From: Hamadaea flava | Lineage (GTDB): Bacteria; Actinomycetota; Actinomycetes; Mycobacteriales; Micromonosporaceae | Direction: 5' to 3' | Assembly (NCBI RefSeq): GCF_024172085.1 | Contig: NZ_JAMZDZ010000001.1 | Coordinates: 1,612,001 to 1,676,000, forward strand | DNA: 64,000 nt | Shown here: positions 8,613-16,278 of the stretch, piece after piece | Position numbering within the stretch: the stretch's first letter is position 1 | Layout: every line of letters starts with the position of its first letter | The notes under the pieces: model-generated | Told to the model about the DNA's origin: nothing | The model's input: only the letters and a program-made list of their open reading frames with translations | Databases searched by the model: none | Translations under genes and position numbers: made by a program

Positions 8613-8642
8613 ACCTGTTCGGACTTCGTCGGCCGAACAGGT
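8613..8642. promoter_or_regulatory. 10-bp inverted repeat between divergent genes
   Basis: ACCTGTTCGG (8613-8622) and CCGAACAGGT (8633-8642) are a perfect inverted repeat with a 10-nt spacer. Because both flanking genes start away from it, an operator is more likely than a terminator. Confidence 0.5.
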
Positions 8643-8666
8643 GTCGCCGATCGGGTACGTGGGTAG
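8641..8666 (+). promoter_or_regulatory. Sigma-B-type promoter candidate
   Basis: GTGT (8641-8644) and GGGTAG (8661-8666) with a 16-bp spacer lie 32 bp before the GTG at 8699. A GGGTAC also occurs at 8653-8658, but without a fitting -35. The -35 element touches the inverted repeat at 8613-8642. Confidence 0.4.
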
Positions 8667-8698
8667 CGGAAATCCACAACGAAGCCGAAAGTGTCTCT

Positions 8699-9445
8699 GT
8701 GATGACCCGTGTCCGCATTGGAATCGTCCACCATGGTCAGACCGTCGCCCAGGTGCGCGTACATGGTGCGATGACGCTTGCCACCGTGCCTCAGCTGCGG
8801 CTGGCGATCCGCAAATGTGTGGCCGAGGCCCCCCGCTTGATCATCCTGGACCTGGCGGAGGTGACCGAGGCCGATACCGCGGGCCTGCTGGCGCTGCCGG
8901 CGCTTCAGCGCTACTGCTGTGACCTGGAGTATCCGATTCCGCTGCTGATTCAAGCCCCGCCGGAGTCGCCGGCGGCTCAGCTGATTCAACGCCACCTGCA
9001 TGTACGGGCCACGCTCTGCGCGGAGATCGGCCCCGCCGCGACGATCCGGCTGCTCCCGGTCGCGCCCGTGCCCGAGGCCCGGCTGACCATCTGGGCGACC
9101 CCGCCGATGGCGGCTCGCGTCCATCGGTTCGCCAGCCGGACCTGCTGGAGCTGGCTGATGCCGTGGATGGCCAACCGGGTGCAGCTGGTCGCCGCGGAGC
9201 TGACCGCCAACGCCGTCGCCCACGGGGCCGGTCCGCGTACGCTGCTGGTCACGCTGCGACCGGACATCCTGCGGGTCGTCGTCAGCGACGCGAGCCGGAG
9301 CATTCCGCACGCGGTCCTGAGTGAGGAGCCCGACGTCGAGCATGGGCTCGGTGTCGTCGACCTGGTAGCCGAGCGATGGGGAACCGTCCTGTCCGGACCG
9401 GGCAAAGAGGTGTGGGCCGACATCCGGCTGGCCCGGATCACCTGA
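8699..9445 (+). CDS. STAS-HATPase fusion, anti-sigma regulatory protein
   Basis: A 248-residue protein with the same two-domain plan as the gene at 3799. The N-terminal STAS-like half (residues 1-110) has RLIILDLAEVTEADTAGLLALP; the loop is ADTAG rather than DSSG. The C-terminal half is HATPase-like with N-box LVAAELTANAVAHG, the D-containing strand RVVVSDASRS, and G-box EHGLGVVDLVAERWG. It probably works as a combined sensor or switch in the sigma-B-type network. It starts at GTG 8699 or the adjacent ATG 8702. It ends 67 bp before the convergent sulfur operon, with a strong terminator between. Confidence 0.75.
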   Translation: MMTRVRIGIVHHGQTVAQVRVHGAMTLATVPQLRLAIRKCVAEAPRLIILDLAEVTEADTAGLLALPALQRYCCDLEYPIPLLIQAPPESPAAQLIQRHLHVRATLCAEIGPAATIRLLPVAPVPEARLTIWATPPMAARVHRFASRTCWSWLMPWMANRVQLVAAELTANAVAHGAGPRTLLVTLRPDILRVVVSDASRSIPHAVLSEEPDVEHGLGVVDLVAERWGTVLSGPGKEVWADIRLARIT

Positions 9446-9475
9446 CGAGCCGGCCCGGATCGACTTCGGAGCGGC

Positions 9476-9506
9476 GTCCCCGGGGTCCCGGCCGGACCCC
9501 GGGGGT
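9476..9506. terminator. Bidirectional hairpin terminator
   Basis: An 11-bp perfect GC-rich stem (CCCCGGGGTCC at 9478-9488 with GGACCCCGGGG at 9494-9504) and a 5-nt loop sit between two convergent genes (stops at 9445 and 9513). There is no U-tract, as is usual in actinomycetes. Confidence 0.75.
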
Positions 9507-9512
9507 CTGCCG

Positions 9513-10442
9513 TCAGGCGGCGGCGGTCTCGGGCACCGGCGGGATGGCCTCGGCGATGCCGGGCAGAAGCGCGTCGGTGACCGTGATCCGCTTCGGAAGC
9601 AGGCCGTTGGCGTACAGCAGGTCGGCGGCGCGCTGCTGCTCGAGGACGAAGTCCTCGCTGACCGGCAGTACGCCGAACGGCCGGTGGCGCAGGGCGTACT
9701 CCCACTCGTCCAGGTCGCCTCCGCCGTCGGCGGCGAACAGCTCGGCCGCCTCGCGCGGGTTGTCACGGATCCACGTGTCCGATTCCTGGAGGGCGGCCAC
9801 GATGACGGCCAGCTCCTCGGCGCGGTCGACGGCGAAGTCGCGGCGGGTGAACCACAGCGACCGGTGACTGAACAGGCCGTCGGTCGGAATCAGCTCGCGT
9901 ACGCCGATCTGCTGCTCGACCCGGGTCAGCGACGGGTAGGAGCCGGTCCAGGCGTCGATCTCGCCGTCGAGGAACAACTGGGCGCCGTCGTTGCCGTTGA
10001 GGTCCACCGGGGTGACGTCGGACCAGGTCAGGCCGACCTTGTCGAGAGCGAACAACGCCAGCGTCGTCTGCCAGGAGCCGTGGCCGATCCCGATGCGCTT
10101 GCCCCGCAGGTCTTCCAACGACGTGATCGGCGAGTCCTCGCGTACCACGAACTTGCTGTTCTCCACGCGCGGTCCGGAGACGCCGACGTAGACGATGTCG
10201 TGACCGTGGGCCTGGGCGGTGATCGGCGGGGTGAACCCGGTGCCGATGAAGTCGTACGAGCCGTCGAACAGGCCGTCGCCGTGGCTGGTGGGCAGCCCGG
10301 CGGTGACGTCGGGGCGCGGGCCCGGCGGGAGGGTACGGATGTCGATCCACTCGACGTCGGGAATGGTGCGCTCGACGATGCCGCGGTGGCGCAGCACCCA
10401 GAGCGAGTTGTTGTGCGGGAAGTAGCCGATGCGCAGAGCCAT
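9513..10442 (-). CDS. SsuA/NMT1-fold protein without signal peptide
   Basis: A 309-residue protein with the periplasmic-binding-protein fold of the sulfonate/nitrate family: N-terminal ALRIGYFPHNNSLW, VREDSPITSLEDLRGKRIGI (the standard domain motif), and DGEIDAWTGSYPS. It lacks a signal peptide and lipobox and starts directly with the first strand, so it should be cytoplasmic. It is the last gene of the organosulfur operon, 28 bp after SsuD. It might be an enzyme of the desulfinase type (as DszB is), but I see no cysteine at the DszB position. A leaderless binding protein or an enzyme of unknown reaction are both possible. Confidence 0.75.
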   Translation of the reverse strand: MALRIGYFPHNNSLWVLRHRGIVERTIPDVEWIDIRTLPPGPRPDVTAGLPTSHGDGLFDGSYDFIGTGFTPPITAQAHGHDIVYVGVSGPRVENSKFVVREDSPITSLEDLRGKRIGIGHGSWQTTLALFALDKVGLTWSDVTPVDLNGNDGAQLFLDGEIDAWTGSYPSLTRVEQQIGVRELIPTDGLFSHRSLWFTRRDFAVDRAEELAVIVAALQESDTWIRDNPREAAELFAADGGGDLDEWEYALRHRPFGVLPVSEDFVLEQQRAADLLYANGLLPKRITVTDALLPGIAEAIPPVPETAAA

Positions 10443-10470
10443 GAGGCGTCCTCTCGAAAGTCAGGTCAGG

Positions 10471-11613
10471 TCAGGGAATGGTGATGTCGTGGTCGCGGGC
10501 CAGCAGGGGCAGGACGTTCTCGCCGATCCGGTGCGCCTCCTCCAGATGCGGCACGCCGGCGAGGATGAACGCGTCGACGCCGAGGCCGATCAGCTCATCG
10601 AGGCGCTGTGCGACCTGGTGATAGCTGCCGACGAGGCCGAAGACCGGGCCGCCGCGCAGCAGGTGGAAACCGCCCCACACGTTGGGCGCGACCTCCAGGC
10701 CGCGGTAGCCCTTGCTCGGGTCGCCGGTGAAGCCCCGGCTGCGGGCCGCGCCCACCGAGTCGCCGCCGCCTTCGAAGGCGCGCAGTGCCTCCGGACCCAG
10801 ATTCTCGAAGCCGCGCCGGATCTCGTCCCAGGCCTGTTCCTCGGTCGGACGGGCCAGCACGTCGAGGCGTACGGCGAAGCGGGGGGTGCGGCCCAGCGCC
10901 GCGGCGTCCGTCCGGACCTGGGCGAACTTGGCGGCGAGCGCGTCGAACGGTTCCAGCCAGGACAGGTAGTAGTCGGCATGCCGTCCGGCCGCCTCGATCG
11001 CGGCGGGCGAGGAGCCCGAGAAGTAGATCTCGGGAAACGGCTGTCCGGCCAGGTCCTTCGGCAGGCCCGCTCCCTCGACCCGGTAGAACCGGCCCTCGTA
11101 GGAGAAGTCCCCTGCCCACACTCCCTTGAGGACGTCGAGGAACTCCGACGTCCGCGCGTACCGGTCGTCGTGGGACACCTTGTCGCCCCACCACAGCTGC
11201 GCGGGTCCACCGCCGCCGGAGATGACGTTGTAGACGATGCGCCCGCCGGTCGCGGCCTGCAGGCTCGCGGTCAGTCGCGCGGCCTGCACCGGGTGCAGGA
11301 ATCCCGGCTGGTACGCGACCATGAACCGGTACGTGCGGCTCTGCTGAGCCAGCGAGGCGGCCAGCGCCCAGGGGTCGTCGGTGCCGGGGAACGACGGCAG
11401 CAGACCGCCGACGAAGCCGGCCGCCTCGGACGCCCGGACGACGTCGGCCACGTGGTCGGCGTAGCTGTATCCGTCCGGTACGCCATCGCGTAGTCCCGGG
11501 GCGAGCTGACCGGGCACTGGCACGTCGACGAACCCTCCCCGGCTTTGTGTACGCCGTCGCAGGGACGGCTGGTCGCCATGCGTGCCGACCCGCCAGTAGA
11601 TGTCGATCGACAT
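10471..11613 (-). CDS. ssuD: FMNH2-dependent alkanesulfonate monooxygenase-like (SsuD family)
   Basis: A 380-residue luciferase-like (LLM) flavin monooxygenase, nearly the length of the E. coli SsuD enzyme (381). It uses reduced FMN and oxygen to split sulfite from alkanesulfonates. It starts with IDIYWRVGTHGD, and contains FMVAYQPGFLHPVQAARLTAS, GRIVYNVISGGG (flavin-binding region) and FPEIYFSGSSPAAIEAAGRHADYYLSW. It sits 2 bp downstream of a second LLM gene in the SsuA-C-B operon. The exact sulfonate is not readable; desulfonation of aliphatic sulfonates is the default. No flavin reductase gene is in the operon, so FMNH2 must come from elsewhere. Confidence 0.85.
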   Translation of the reverse strand: MSIDIYWRVGTHGDQPSLRRRTQSRGGFVDVPVPGQLAPGLRDGVPDGYSYADHVADVVRASEAAGFVGGLLPSFPGTDDPWALAASLAQQSRTYRFMVAYQPGFLHPVQAARLTASLQAATGGRIVYNVISGGGGPAQLWWGDKVSHDDRYARTSEFLDVLKGVWAGDFSYEGRFYRVEGAGLPKDLAGQPFPEIYFSGSSPAAIEAAGRHADYYLSWLEPFDALAAKFAQVRTDAAALGRTPRFAVRLDVLARPTEEQAWDEIRRGFENLGPEALRAFEGGGDSVGAARSRGFTGDPSKGYRGLEVAPNVWGGFHLLRGGPVFGLVGSYHQVAQRLDELIGLGVDAFILAGVPHLEEAHRIGENVLPLLARDHDITIP

Positions 11614-11615
11614 GG

Positions 11616-12518
11616 TCAGACTCCTTCCAGCACAGGGTTTTCCAGCAACGGGCGCAGGTGCTCGCCGACGCGATAGGTCTCCTCGATGCGCGGCCGGGCG
11701 TCGAACACCACGGTGGACACGCCTTGGGCGGCGTACGCCCGCAGCAGGTCGGCCGCCTCCGCGTAGGTTCCGGCGAAGTCGACCTCGTCACGGAAGGGCG
11801 CGTCGGCCAGTTCGGCGGCGTCCTCGCGCAGCAGCACCGACAGCTGTACGCCGAGCTGGACGGTGCGCCCGTGGGCTGTGGCCAGCTCGGTCAGCTGCGC
11901 GGCTGCGGCCAGCGTCGGCGGGGCGAAGATGTGCACGTCGCCGTGCCGCGCCGACAGGTCGAGGGCGGCCGGAGACGCCCCGGTCAGCTGCACCTGAGGG
12001 AACGGCACGAGGCTCAGCGGGGCCGCGAATCCGCCGTCGAGGACGTCGAAGAACTTGCCCTCGAAAGTGAACTCGCCTTTGACACCACCCGGGCCGGACG
12101 CCTTGCCGCCACCCCACACACCACGGGCGATCTGCAGGAACTCGGCTGCCCGCAGGTAGCGGTCGTCGCCGACGGTGAAGTCACCGTGCGCTCGGGCGAC
12201 GGCCGGGTCGAGGTCGACGGCGAGCCGCCAGGCGAACCGAGCGCCCGAGAAGCGTTGCAGCGACGCCGCCACCTTGGCGGCGTACACCGGGGTGCTGACG
12301 CCGGGGTGGAACTCCGCCGCCACTCGCAGCCAGCGGGTGTCCCGCAGCGCGGCGGCGGCGACGCTCCAGCTCTCCAGCCCGTCCGGGTCGAACGGCACGA
12401 CCGCGCCGGACAGCGTGCCCAGTTCGGCCGCGCGGACCACTTCCCGCAGGTGCCCGAAGCCGTGGCGTACGCCCTCGGCCCGGGTCGGCAGGAGGACCTG
12501 AATATCCAGTGTGGTCAC
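11616..12518 (-). CDS. LLM-class flavin-dependent monooxygenase
   Basis: A 300-residue luciferase-like oxidoreductase, shorter than SsuD. TLDIQVLLPTRAEG is the first strand; LRVAAEFHPGVSTPVYAAKVAASLQRFSG parallels the SsuD flavin region; VQLTGASPAALDLSARHGDVHIF is the substrate-side loop. It overlaps the upstream DszB-like gene by 4 bp, so translation is coupled. Given the desulfinase-like neighbour it may oxidise an organosulfur compound to a sulfinate, as DszA and DszC do for thiophenes. That pathway assignment is inference, since DszA itself is about 450 residues. Confidence 0.82.
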   Translation of the reverse strand: MTTLDIQVLLPTRAEGVRHGFGHLREVVRAAELGTLSGAVVPFDPDGLESWSVAAAALRDTRWLRVAAEFHPGVSTPVYAAKVAASLQRFSGARFAWRLAVDLDPAVARAHGDFTVGDDRYLRAAEFLQIARGVWGGGKASGPGGVKGEFTFEGKFFDVLDGGFAAPLSLVPFPQVQLTGASPAALDLSARHGDVHIFAPPTLAAAAQLTELATAHGRTVQLGVQLSVLLREDAAELADAPFRDEVDFAGTYAEAADLLRAYAAQGVSTVVFDARPRIEETYRVGEHLRPLLENPVLEGV

Positions 12519-13537
12519 GCCGCCACCTCCCGATGGGCGGCTTCGAGAACCTCAGGCGCGGCCCAGGCGTACACGTCGACCTCACCGGCCAGGAATCCGT
12601 GCAGGGCGAGGAAGCGCTGCTGCCGGTCGAGCAGGTCGAGCCGGTCGGCGTCCAGCGTCGGATGCAGCGTCCGGTGGAACCCCGACCGGTACGCGGTGAG
12701 GACGCCGTCGGCCCCGGACCGGGTCTCCCGGGCGAGGATGGTCCGCAGCTCGTCGAGGTGCCCGGCGGCCCAGTCGGCGGCCCGCAGCGTCTGCACGAGG
12801 AACCGGACGACCAACTCCGGCCGCTCCGCCAGGAGTCGTTCGTGGACGGTGATGGGCCGTGGCGTGCCGTTGTTGACCCGGTACCGCCGGTCGGGGTGCT
12901 CGTCCAGGTCGACCGCCACGCGCAGGCCCAGCCGGGCGGCGTCCTCGGCCTGCTTGGCGCCCTTGACGTAGACGGCGTCGATCGCACCGTCGGCAACGGC
13001 CTGCAGCCCGGGCCACAGCCCTCCCCCGGTCCGGTCGCGGCCGATCTCCGTCGAGAGGCTGGGCACGGTGACGGGGCGTACGTCGTCGAGGGTCAGCCCG
13101 GCGAGGCTGAGCGCACCCTTGAAGCCGTGCAACGCCATCGCGCGGGGGAAGCTCTGTCCCCGGGTCGCGCCCCAGCCGGGGAGGGCGACGGTGGCTCCGG
13201 CCAGGCCGGCCGGGCCGGTGATCGGCGAGTCCGCCCGGACGAGGACGCTCTGCCACTCGTCGATCCAGGTCAGCCCGATGAGCCTGGTCGCGGCGCCCTC
13301 GGACTTCGCCGCGAGCGCGGGCACGTTGCCGCCTTCGCGGAACAGCCCGAGCAGCTGGTGGTCGTAGTGGTGGCGGGCCAACTCCGGCCCGGCGTCCTGC
13401 AGCACGCCCACGTCGAGCCCGGCCGTGCCGAACTCCTCGGCCAGCCAGCCCAGGTTGAGGGCCAGGCCGCTGGCGGTCGGCACCGGGCACCGGGTGTACC
13501 AAACTTTGTCCACAGTAGATTCCAGAACGGCGGTCAT
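12515..13537 (-). CDS. DszB-like desulfinase / SsuA-fold protein
   Basis: A 340-residue cytoplasmic protein with no signal peptide. It resembles Rhodococcus DszB (2-hydroxybiphenyl-2-sulfinate desulfinase), an enzyme on a binding-protein fold. The DszB nucleophile motif NCPVPNA has a counterpart, TRCPVPTA, with Cys17. The DszB Arg-x-Gly-Gly pocket (RFGGEIPPL) has a counterpart in REGGNVPAL (Arg67, Gly69, Gly70), and His56/His57 precede it near the DszB catalytic His. VRADSPITGPAGLAGATVAL is the usual domain motif. It probably cleaves sulfite from a sulfinate made by the next two monooxygenases. The substrate is unknown. It starts at ATG 13537, 3 bp after ssuB. Confidence 0.72.
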   Translation of the reverse strand: MTAVLESTVDKVWYTRCPVPTASGLALNLGWLAEEFGTAGLDVGVLQDAGPELARHHYDHQLLGLFREGGNVPALAAKSEGAATRLIGLTWIDEWQSVLVRADSPITGPAGLAGATVALPGWGATRGQSFPRAMALHGFKGALSLAGLTLDDVRPVTVPSLSTEIGRDRTGGGLWPGLQAVADGAIDAVYVKGAKQAEDAARLGLRVAVDLDEHPDRRYRVNNGTPRPITVHERLLAERPELVVRFLVQTLRAADWAAGHLDELRTILARETRSGADGVLTAYRSGFHRTLHPTLDADRLDLLDRQQRFLALHGFLAGEVDVYAWAAPEVLEAAHREVAA

Positions 13538-13540
13538 GGG

Positions 13541-14260
13541 TCAGACCCCTTTCAACGACGGGATGCCTAGCTCGGCGAGGAAGAATCGGCGGTACTCGAC
13601 GAACCGCGGGTCGGTGCGGTCGCGCGAACCGGGGAGGTCGATGGGCTGGTCGGCGGCGAGCTTCCCGTCGCGCAGCACGGCGACCCGCTCGGCGAGCCGC
13701 ACGGCCTCCTCGACGTCGTGCGTCACGAGGACGACTGCCGGCCGATGCCGGGTGACGAGGTCGCCGACGAGGTCCTGGGTCTGCAACCGGGTCAGCGCGT
13801 CGAGCGCGGCGAACGGCTCGTCCAGCAACAACAGTTGGGGGCGGCGGACGAGGGCTCGGGCCAGCGCGACGCGCTGGGCCTCGCCGCCCGACAGGGTCAC
13901 CGGCCAGCGCCGGGCGGCGTCGGGCAGCCCGACCTCGGCCAGCGCCGACCGTCCGGCTTCCTCGGCGCTGCGCGGCTGGCCGATCGTGACGTTGGCGAGC
14001 ACCCGCCGAGCCGAGACGAGGCGCGGCTCCTGGAACACGGTGGTACGCCGCTCGGGCACGAGCACCTCGCCGGAGTCGGGTACCTCCAGCCCGGCCAGGA
14101 TGCGGAGCAGAGTCGTCTTGCCGGTGCCGCTCGGGCCGAGCAGCGCCAGGAACTCCCCCGCTTTCAGGTCGAGGTCGATCGCGTCCAGCACGGTCTTGGT
14201 CCCGAACCGCTTGGTCAGACCACGAAGCTGGACGGCGGGTGGGCGTACGGCGTCGGTCAT
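13541..14260 (-). CDS. ssuB: Sulfonate ABC transporter ATP-binding protein
   Basis: A 239-residue ABC ATPase of the nitrate/sulfonate/taurine importer family. Walker A is GPSGTGKT (about residues 41-48), the signature is LSGGEAQRVALARAL, Walker B is LLLLDEPFAALD, and the switch His is in LVTHDVEEAV. The longer open frame runs upstream to 14962, but ATG 14260 overlaps the permease stop (ATGA at 14257-14260) and begins right before the ABC domain, so I chose it. It drives import by the permease and lipoprotein encoded just upstream. Confidence 0.93.
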   Translation of the reverse strand: MTDAVRPPAVQLRGLTKRFGTKTVLDAIDLDLKAGEFLALLGPSGTGKTTLLRILAGLEVPDSGEVLVPERRTTVFQEPRLVSARRVLANVTIGQPRSAEEAGRSALAEVGLPDAARRWPVTLSGGEAQRVALARALVRRPQLLLLDEPFAALDALTRLQTQDLVGDLVTRHRPAVVLVTHDVEEAVRLAERVAVLRDGKLAADQPIDLPGSRDRTDPRFVEYRRFFLAELGIPSLKGV

Positions 14261-15105
14261 CGGGCCTCCTGATGCCGCCGCCAGGGCATAGCCAGCCGTT
14301 CCAGGCCGCGTACGCCGAGGTCGATGGCGATGCCGAGGACGGCGTACAGCAGGATGCACAGCACCATGTAGTCGTTGCGGTAGTACTGCTGCGCCAGCGT
14401 CACCAGGTATCCGATGCCGGCAGTGGCCCCGACCTGCTCGGCGGCGATCAACCCGACGAGGCTGACCGACAGGCTGATCCGCAGCGCCATCAGGATGTTG
14501 GGCAGCGCGGTCGGCAGGATCACCCCGGCGACCAGGCGTACGCCGGACAGCCCGAACGTGCGGGCGGCCTCGACGAGCTTGCGGTCGACGCCACGCACCC
14601 CGAGATACGTGTACGCGTACATCGGGCTGGCCGTCGCCACCGCGATCAGCACCACCTTGAACAGCTCGTCGACGCCGAACCAGGAGATGAACAGCGGCAC
14701 CAGAGCGAGGAACGGCACCGCCCGCTTCATCTGCATCACCGGGTCGGCCAGCCGTTCGCCGATCGCCGACAGCCCGGTCCACAGTCCGAGCAGCAGCCCG
14801 GCCAGGGTTCCGATGAGGACGCCGGGGGCCGCCCGGCCGAAGGAGGCGAGCAGGTACTCGGCGAGCTGACCGGTCGACGCCAGCTCGCGCAGCGCCCGCA
14901 CGACCGCGCCCGGCCCCGCGAGCACCTCCTCGGAGATCAGGTCGCGGCTGGTCGCGTACCACCAGAGGAGCAGCAGGAGTCCCGGGACCGCGAGCCGGGC
15001 CGCCAGCGAGACCACCCGCCGGGGCCGCCGCGCACCCAGGAACCGGGGTGTGACCAGCGGCGACGTGACCGCGGTGGCGACCGGCGGATCGATGACGGCG
15101 GTCAT
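14257..15105 (-). CDS. ssuC: Sulfonate ABC transporter permease
   Basis: A 282-residue inner-membrane permease of the binding-protein-dependent type with about six transmembrane helices. The ATPase-docking EAA loop is seen as EAARTFGLSGVRLVAGVILP (about residues 184-203). It is coupled by 4-bp overlaps with both neighbours (lipoprotein upstream, ATPase downstream). Family members transport aliphatic sulfonates, taurine or nitrate. The desulfonation enzymes in the same operon favour sulfonates. Confidence 0.93.
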   Translation of the reverse strand: MTAVIDPPVATAVTSPLVTPRFLGARRPRRVVSLAARLAVPGLLLLLWWYATSRDLISEEVLAGPGAVVRALRELASTGQLAEYLLASFGRAAPGVLIGTLAGLLLGLWTGLSAIGERLADPVMQMKRAVPFLALVPLFISWFGVDELFKVVLIAVATASPMYAYTYLGVRGVDRKLVEAARTFGLSGVRLVAGVILPTALPNILMALRISLSVSLVGLIAAEQVGATAGIGYLVTLAQQYYRNDYMVLCILLYAVLGIAIDLGVRGLERLAMPWRRHQEAR

Positions 15106-16112
15106 GACAGCACGAGGAAGACGTCGGCCGGCGCGACCTTGTCCTTGACCACGCCGTAGCGGGCGAACAGGTCGGACACCGAGGTGACCGCGGCCCCGTC
15201 GGCGTCGGTGACCAGGCGCGGAACCTGCGCGTAGCGCGTCTTCTCGATCTCCAGCCTCAGCCGGTCGCCGGTGACCGCGGTGGGGCCTTGCTGGAGGAAG
15301 ACGTTCTGGAACTTCTCGGGCTCCTGCTTGGCCTGCTGGGTCAGCTCACGGAGCACGTCGAGATAGACCTTGACCGCCTCCGGGTGCTGCTGGAGCAGTT
15401 CCAGCCGCGCGGCCACGATGGACAGATCCTGGTCGGGCAGGTCGCGGCCGTGCACGAGCACGCGCGCGCCCTTCGCCACGACCTGCGGGTACGCGTTGAC
15501 GATGGCCCACCAGGCGTCCACCTTGCCGGTCGCGAACGCCGACGCCGCCTGGTCGAGTCCGAGGTAGACGCGTTCGACCTGGTCCACCGGGATGTTCGCC
15601 TGCTGGAGGGCGAGCAGCAGGAGGTATTCGCCGCGGCCGCCCTTGTTGACGGCGACCCGCTTGCCGACGAGGTCGGCCACGGACTTGATCGGGCTGTCGG
15701 CCGCGACGACGAGACCGTCGGTCTGCGGCGCGGCGGCGTCGGTTACCGGGTCGGTGACGGCGAAGACGCGGATGTCCTTGCTGTTGGCGAGGTAGCCGAG
15801 CACCGGCGAGATCGCCCCGGCCAGCACGTTCACCGAGCCGGCATGCACGGCGTCTGCGGTCGCCGTGAACGAGGCGTAGGAGCCGCCCCATTCGACCTTC
15901 GCATTCACGGCGGCCAGCCGCTTTTCCAGGATTCCCTCGCGTTTGGCGTACGCGAGGGGTCCGGCGTTACCCGGGTCCTGCAACTTCAGCACCGCACCAC
16001 CGGGGTCGCCGGTGGCGGCGTCCGCATCGGAGCCGCAGGCGCTCAGCCCGACGGCCGCGGCGGACAAGAGGGCGGTCGTGGCCGCGATCAGCAGCCTTCG
16101 GGGCACGCGCAT
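15102..16112 (-). CDS. ssuA: Sulfonate-binding lipoprotein
   Basis: A 336-residue extracellular substrate-binding lipoprotein of the SsuA/NMT1 family. The signal peptide ends in a lipobox, VGLSAC (Cys26), with an acidic tether after it. The mature part has AADSPIKSVADLVGKRVAVN and KVDAWWAIVNAYPQ, the hinge and ligand-loop motifs of sulfonate/taurine-binding proteins. It is the first gene of the operon and overlaps the permease by 4 bp. The upstream region carries palindromes that probably mediate sulfur-responsive control. Confidence 0.92.
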   Translation of the reverse strand: MRVPRRLLIAATTALLSAAAVGLSACGSDADAATGDPGGAVLKLQDPGNAGPLAYAKREGILEKRLAAVNAKVEWGGSYASFTATADAVHAGSVNVLAGAISPVLGYLANSKDIRVFAVTDPVTDAAAPQTDGLVVAADSPIKSVADLVGKRVAVNKGGRGEYLLLLALQQANIPVDQVERVYLGLDQAASAFATGKVDAWWAIVNAYPQVVAKGARVLVHGRDLPDQDLSIVAARLELLQQHPEAVKVYLDVLRELTQQAKQEPEKFQNVFLQQGPTAVTGDRLRLEIEKTRYAQVPRLVTDADGAAVTSVSDLFARYGVVKDKVAPADVFLVLS

Positions 16113-16137
16113 GACGAGGAACTCCTTGCGACAGGAC

Positions 16138-16183
16138 GATCACGTGAACCGTGATCACGTAATTCCTATCGTTCCCATGGGAA
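16138..16183. promoter_or_regulatory. Two palindromes in the ssu operon promoter region
   Basis: GATCACG (16138-16144) and CGTGATC (16150-16156) form an inverted repeat with a 5-nt spacer; the second half is part of a perfect palindrome, CGTGATCACG (16150-16159). Fifteen bases on, TTCCCATGGGAA (16172-16183) is a perfect 12-bp palindrome, flanked by AATTCC and GGAATT. They lie 26-71 bp upstream of ssuA and also upstream of the divergent MMPL gene. A sulfur-responsive regulator is the natural guess, but none is encoded nearby. Confidence 0.6.
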
Positions 16184-16278
16184 TTATGGGATACAAGGCC
16201 GATCCCAAGGGCCAGGATGACCGGATTGTGAACGCCCCACCGATCGCGCGGCGTAGCCTGCTGGCGGGGGAATCGAGC

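Noticed and set aside
15943-16278. N-terminal extension of the MMPL protein
   Set aside because: It runs through the ssu promoter palindromes and has no hydrophobic or conserved sequence.
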